In this document: positions 5,807 to 7,940 of the stretch, piece after piece
Position numbering within the stretch: the stretch's first letter is position 1
Layout: each line of letters starts with the position of its first letter
NCBI GenBank assembly: GCA_937895975.1
Contig: CALBLG010000111.1
Location: 1 to 7,940 of the forward strand
Length of the DNA stretch: 7,940 nt
Reading direction: 5' to 3'
Source of the DNA: an uncultured Slackia sp.
Lineage (GTDB): Bacteria; Actinomycetota; Coriobacteriia; Coriobacteriales; Eggerthellaceae
Translations under genes and position numbers: made by a program
The notes under the pieces: model-generated
The model's input: only the letters and a program-made list of their open reading frames with translations
The model's database searches: none
What the model was told of the DNA's origin: nothing

Positions 5807-7048
5807 ATGCCCGAACAAACCGCGCCGAGCGGCGCCAAGCTGTCCAAAGAAGAAAAGGCCGCCGCGAGGGCCGAGAAAAAGGCCGTGAAGGCCGCGCGGC
5901 CGAAAATGCCGAAATGGTTGCACGTGCTCACGGTGCTGTTCGCGCTGAATTTCGTGATTACCATTGCGAGCCTCATTTTCACTTCGCGCGACTTGGTGAG
6001 CTACAACACTGTGAATTTGCTCGACTGGGCGAACATTGTCTTCGAGATGGTACTGCTGTGGATGCTGTGGTGCCGCTTTAAAGTGGCGCGACCATTCGTG
6101 CTGTTCTATTCGGCGTTCAACGTTACTGTGGGTGCGGCATACAGCATATATTTGGGCACGTTCGATGTGTTTTCGCTCGTGTTCGATTCATTGTTCGATA
6201 TCGCGCTTTTCTTGTATTTCCTGCTGTCGAAAAAGACGCGCGCCTACCTCACCCAGCCGTTCGGCATCGACAAAGAATCGGCGCTCGGCGAAACCCATGA
6301 GTTGCGCATTAACCGCCGCAGCTGGGCATTTTTCCGTAATCTCATCATCTATTACTGCTTTTTTTCGCTTGCGGGCCATTGGATGGAGTCGGCGTTCTGC
6401 ATGCTGATTCGCGCGGGCATCGTCGCCGGCGAGGTAGACCTGAACAACACCATGCTGTGGCGTGACTGGTTCTACCCGTTCCCCATGGAAGGCATCGCGG
6501 TGGTGCTTATCGCCGTGCTGCTGTATCCGCTGTTCATCAAGCTGCGCGAGAAAATTACCATTCCCGGCATTGCCTACGCCATAAGCTTCGTGATAAATGG
6601 CCTGGTATGCGTCGCCATCGAATACATCATGGGGCAGTTCGTGAACGCCGATTTGCAGCTGTGGAACTACTCGGACATGCCATTCAATTTCCAGGGCATG
6701 ATTTGCCTGCAGAACGGTCTAGGCTTCGCGTTCGCAGCTTCGGTGATTTGCTGGTGCGTGTACCCGCTGCTGGAGCGCTGGTTCGCCAAGCTGCCGAAGA
6801 ACGTGATGAATCTGGCGTTTGTCGTGGTGCTTGTGTCGTACGCCATTCCGCAAGCGCTCTATCTTACCGATTCGCCCGTGCCGTACAAAGATGAGCTGCA
6901 AACGATTATCGAGAACGCCGACGGCATCTATGACGACGAGGATATCGCCAATGCCCAAGCCGAACTCGATAAGCTGATTGCGCTCGAGGAACAAGGCGTC
7001 ACGCTTGCCGGCGCGCCGTCAGCCTCCGGCTCGTCTTCGGGCGAATAA
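5807..7048 (+). CDS. Polytopic membrane protein, putative ABC-transporter type IV (CmpB/PF06541-like)
   Basis: A 413-residue protein of unknown function. The N-terminus is a cytoplasmic-looking Lys/Ala/Glu-rich segment (residues 10-36, likely helical). About eight or nine hydrophobic segments follow, approximately at 38-58, 72-89, 96-117, 120-140, 178-198, 229-246, 255-275, 300-320 and 333-352. A hydrophilic acidic tail (355-413) ends in Ser/Gly. The conserved block in the C-terminal half, with GHWMESAFC (190-198), PFPMEGIAVV (224-233), IEYIMGQ (271-277) and LWNYSDMPFNFQGMICL (285-301), resembles the family annotated 'putative ABC-transporter type IV'. That name is weak: no ATPase gene is adjacent and no transport substrate is known. 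The start is set by the GAGGAGG at 5795-5801. It is followed after one base by a paralog, so both are probably co-transcribed and translationally coupled. I recognised the family from motifs, not from a search. Confidence 0.8.
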   Translation: MPEQTAPSGAKLSKEEKAAARAEKKAVKAARPKMPKWLHVLTVLFALNFVITIASLIFTSRDLVSYNTVNLLDWANIVFEMVLLWMLWCRFKVARPFVLFYSAFNVTVGAAYSIYLGTFDVFSLVFDSLFDIALFLYFLLSKKTRAYLTQPFGIDKESALGETHELRINRRSWAFFRNLIIYYCFFSLAGHWMESAFCMLIRAGIVAGEVDLNNTMLWRDWFYPFPMEGIAVVLIAVLLYPLFIKLREKITIPGIAYAISFVINGLVCVAIEYIMGQFVNADLQLWNYSDMPFNFQGMICLQNGLGFAFAASVICWCVYPLLERWFAKLPKNVMNLAFVVVLVSYAIPQALYLTDSPVPYKDELQTIIENADGIYDDEDIANAQAELDKLIALEEQGVTLAGAPSASGSSSGE

Positions 7049-7049
7049 C

Positions 7050-7940
7050 ATGACGGAGCATCTTCCGCATATCGCCAATTTGCAGCCGTATGTGCCTTTC
7101 GGGCACGGTGATTTGCCGCGGCTTCCCCTGGGGCTGCGGCTTGTGCAAGCGTATTTCGCCGCCGTGCTCGTTGCATGCTTGGGGTTGGGCGCGTATTTGA
7201 ATCCGAACGGGTTCACGTACGACTTGTCCATGGTGTGCGCGTTGCTTTTGTCGGGCACTGCGTGCATTTCGGTTTGGCTTATTCAAATTCGCTCGAAACG
7301 AGCGCCTCGGTTCATTATCGCGGCACTCGTGGTGACGAGCGTGCTCATTGCGTGGGATTTGAACATGGACGGCGCTATCCATTCGCTTTCCAACGTTTTA
7401 GGAGGCCATGCGGCTCGCGTGCTGGTGGGGTTGCAGTTTGTGGCGGCGTTGGCGGCGCTCTCGTACATCGTGACGTCGCAGCGCGCGCGAGCCGCTTTGA
7501 GCTGCGGATACGATTATTCCGAAGTCGCGGGCGGCCATACTTGGGAGCTGCCGTTTCTCAAGCGCATTCGCACGTGGGAGTTCTGGCGCGATTTGGCGTT
7601 GTATTTCGTGGCGTTCTCGTTTCTGGGGCATTGGGCTGAAATCGCGTTTTGCTGGCTAATCAGGTTCGGCCTGGTGATGGGCGATTACGACCCCAGCAAC
7701 CTTATGTTGTGGGAGCAATGGCTGTTTCCGTTTTCCGCCGAAGGCATTGCTTTGGTGATGATTGTGGTGGTGCTGCATCCATTAAGCCGTTGGCTGTTGA
7801 AGAAATTCAACGGCAGTGTGGCGCCGGCGCTTGTCGCGAGCTTTTTCGCGAATGCGTTGGTGTGCACGTCGATCGACTTCACCACGGGCATCACCGCGAA
7901 CTACGACTACCACCTGTGGGATTACCGCGCGCTGCCGTTC
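7050..7940 (+). CDS. Second CmpB/PF06541-like membrane protein, truncated by the window end
   Basis: The reading frame starts at the ATG at 7050, one base after the preceding TAA, and is still open at the last base, giving 297 residues without a stop. The C-terminus lies beyond the window. Hydrophobic segments fall approximately at 33-50, 58-79, 87-103, 122-141, 181-195, 230-247 and 258-276. It is a clear paralog of the upstream gene: the stretches starting GHWMES (upstream gene, 190-242) and GHWAEI (here, 193-245) match at 31 of 53 positions without gaps. The sequence ends in LWDYRALPF, parallel to LWNYSDMPF upstream. It lacks the long Lys/Ala-rich N-terminus of its neighbour, and the IEY motif is replaced by IDF. 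There is no strong ribosome site, so translation probably depends on coupling. TTG leucine codons are more common than in the suf genes. Function is unknown. Confidence 0.8.
   Translation, partial: MTEHLPHIANLQPYVPFGHGDLPRLPLGLRLVQAYFAAVLVACLGLGAYLNPNGFTYDLSMVCALLLSGTACISVWLIQIRSKRAPRFIIAALVVTSVLIAWDLNMDGAIHSLSNVLGGHAARVLVGLQFVAALAALSYIVTSQRARAALSCGYDYSEVAGGHTWELPFLKRIRTWEFWRDLALYFVAFSFLGHWAEIAFCWLIRFGLVMGDYDPSNLMLWEQWLFPFSAEGIALVMIVVVLHPLSRWLLKKFNGSVAPALVASFFANALVCTSIDFTTGITANYDYHLWDYRALPF

Noticed and set aside
1..7940. A novel defence, mobile or biosynthetic system in the window
   Set aside because: There are no transposase, integrase, phage, CRISPR, toxin-antitoxin or biosynthetic signatures. 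The content is a housekeeping operon plus two uncharacterised membrane proteins.

Overview
The window is a stretch of chromosome from a high-GC bacterium. It is built around a complete SUF iron-sulfur cluster assembly operon on the minus strand, with a divergent pair of related membrane-protein genes on the plus strand. Protein style, strong GC bias in third codon positions, a SufU-type rather than SufE-type partner for the cysteine desulfurase, and the PF06541-like membrane proteins suggest an anaerobic actinobacterium of the Coriobacteriia, possibly Eggerthellaceae. This assignment is an inference from gene content and my impression of the proteins. No 16S rRNA or other marker is present.

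Layout from left to right: (1) positions 2-55 hold what looks like the last 17 codons of a plus-strand membrane protein converging on the suf operon. (2) At 114-179 a perfect 23-bp inverted repeat followed, on the minus strand, by a T-rich tract is the likely suf terminator. (3) From 5441 down to 207 runs sufC-sufB-sufD-sufS-sufU. Gaps and overlaps are only 14 nt, 1 nt overlap, 13 nt and 11 nt overlap, so it is almost certainly one polycistronic unit. (4) At 5442-5806 lies a 365-bp divergent intergenic region with a candidate sigma-70-type suf promoter, a cluster of TGGTT/AACCA elements over it, and a leader of roughly 130 nt with hairpin potential. (5) From 5807 rightward are two tandem genes, separated by one base, for polytopic membrane proteins resembling the 'putative ABC-transporter type IV' (CmpB, PF06541) family. 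The second runs off the window end.

How the genes work together: SufS removes sulfur from cysteine, and SufU, a zinc protein with all expected ligands present, accepts the persulfide. The SufB-SufC-SufD scaffold, with the SufC ATPase driving rearrangement, assembles the cluster. The residues known to matter in each protein are intact, so the pathway looks functional. SufA, SufE, SufT and a dedicated regulator (SufR, or an IscR/Rrf2 protein) are not in the window. The two membrane proteins have no obvious connection to Fe-S assembly. They share only the divergent intergenic region and their function is unknown.

I see no phage, insertion sequence, CRISPR, tRNA or rRNA. Most of the window is well understood. 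The less-explained parts are the membrane paralog pair, the suf control region, and an alanine-rich repeat-bearing N-terminus on SufS.
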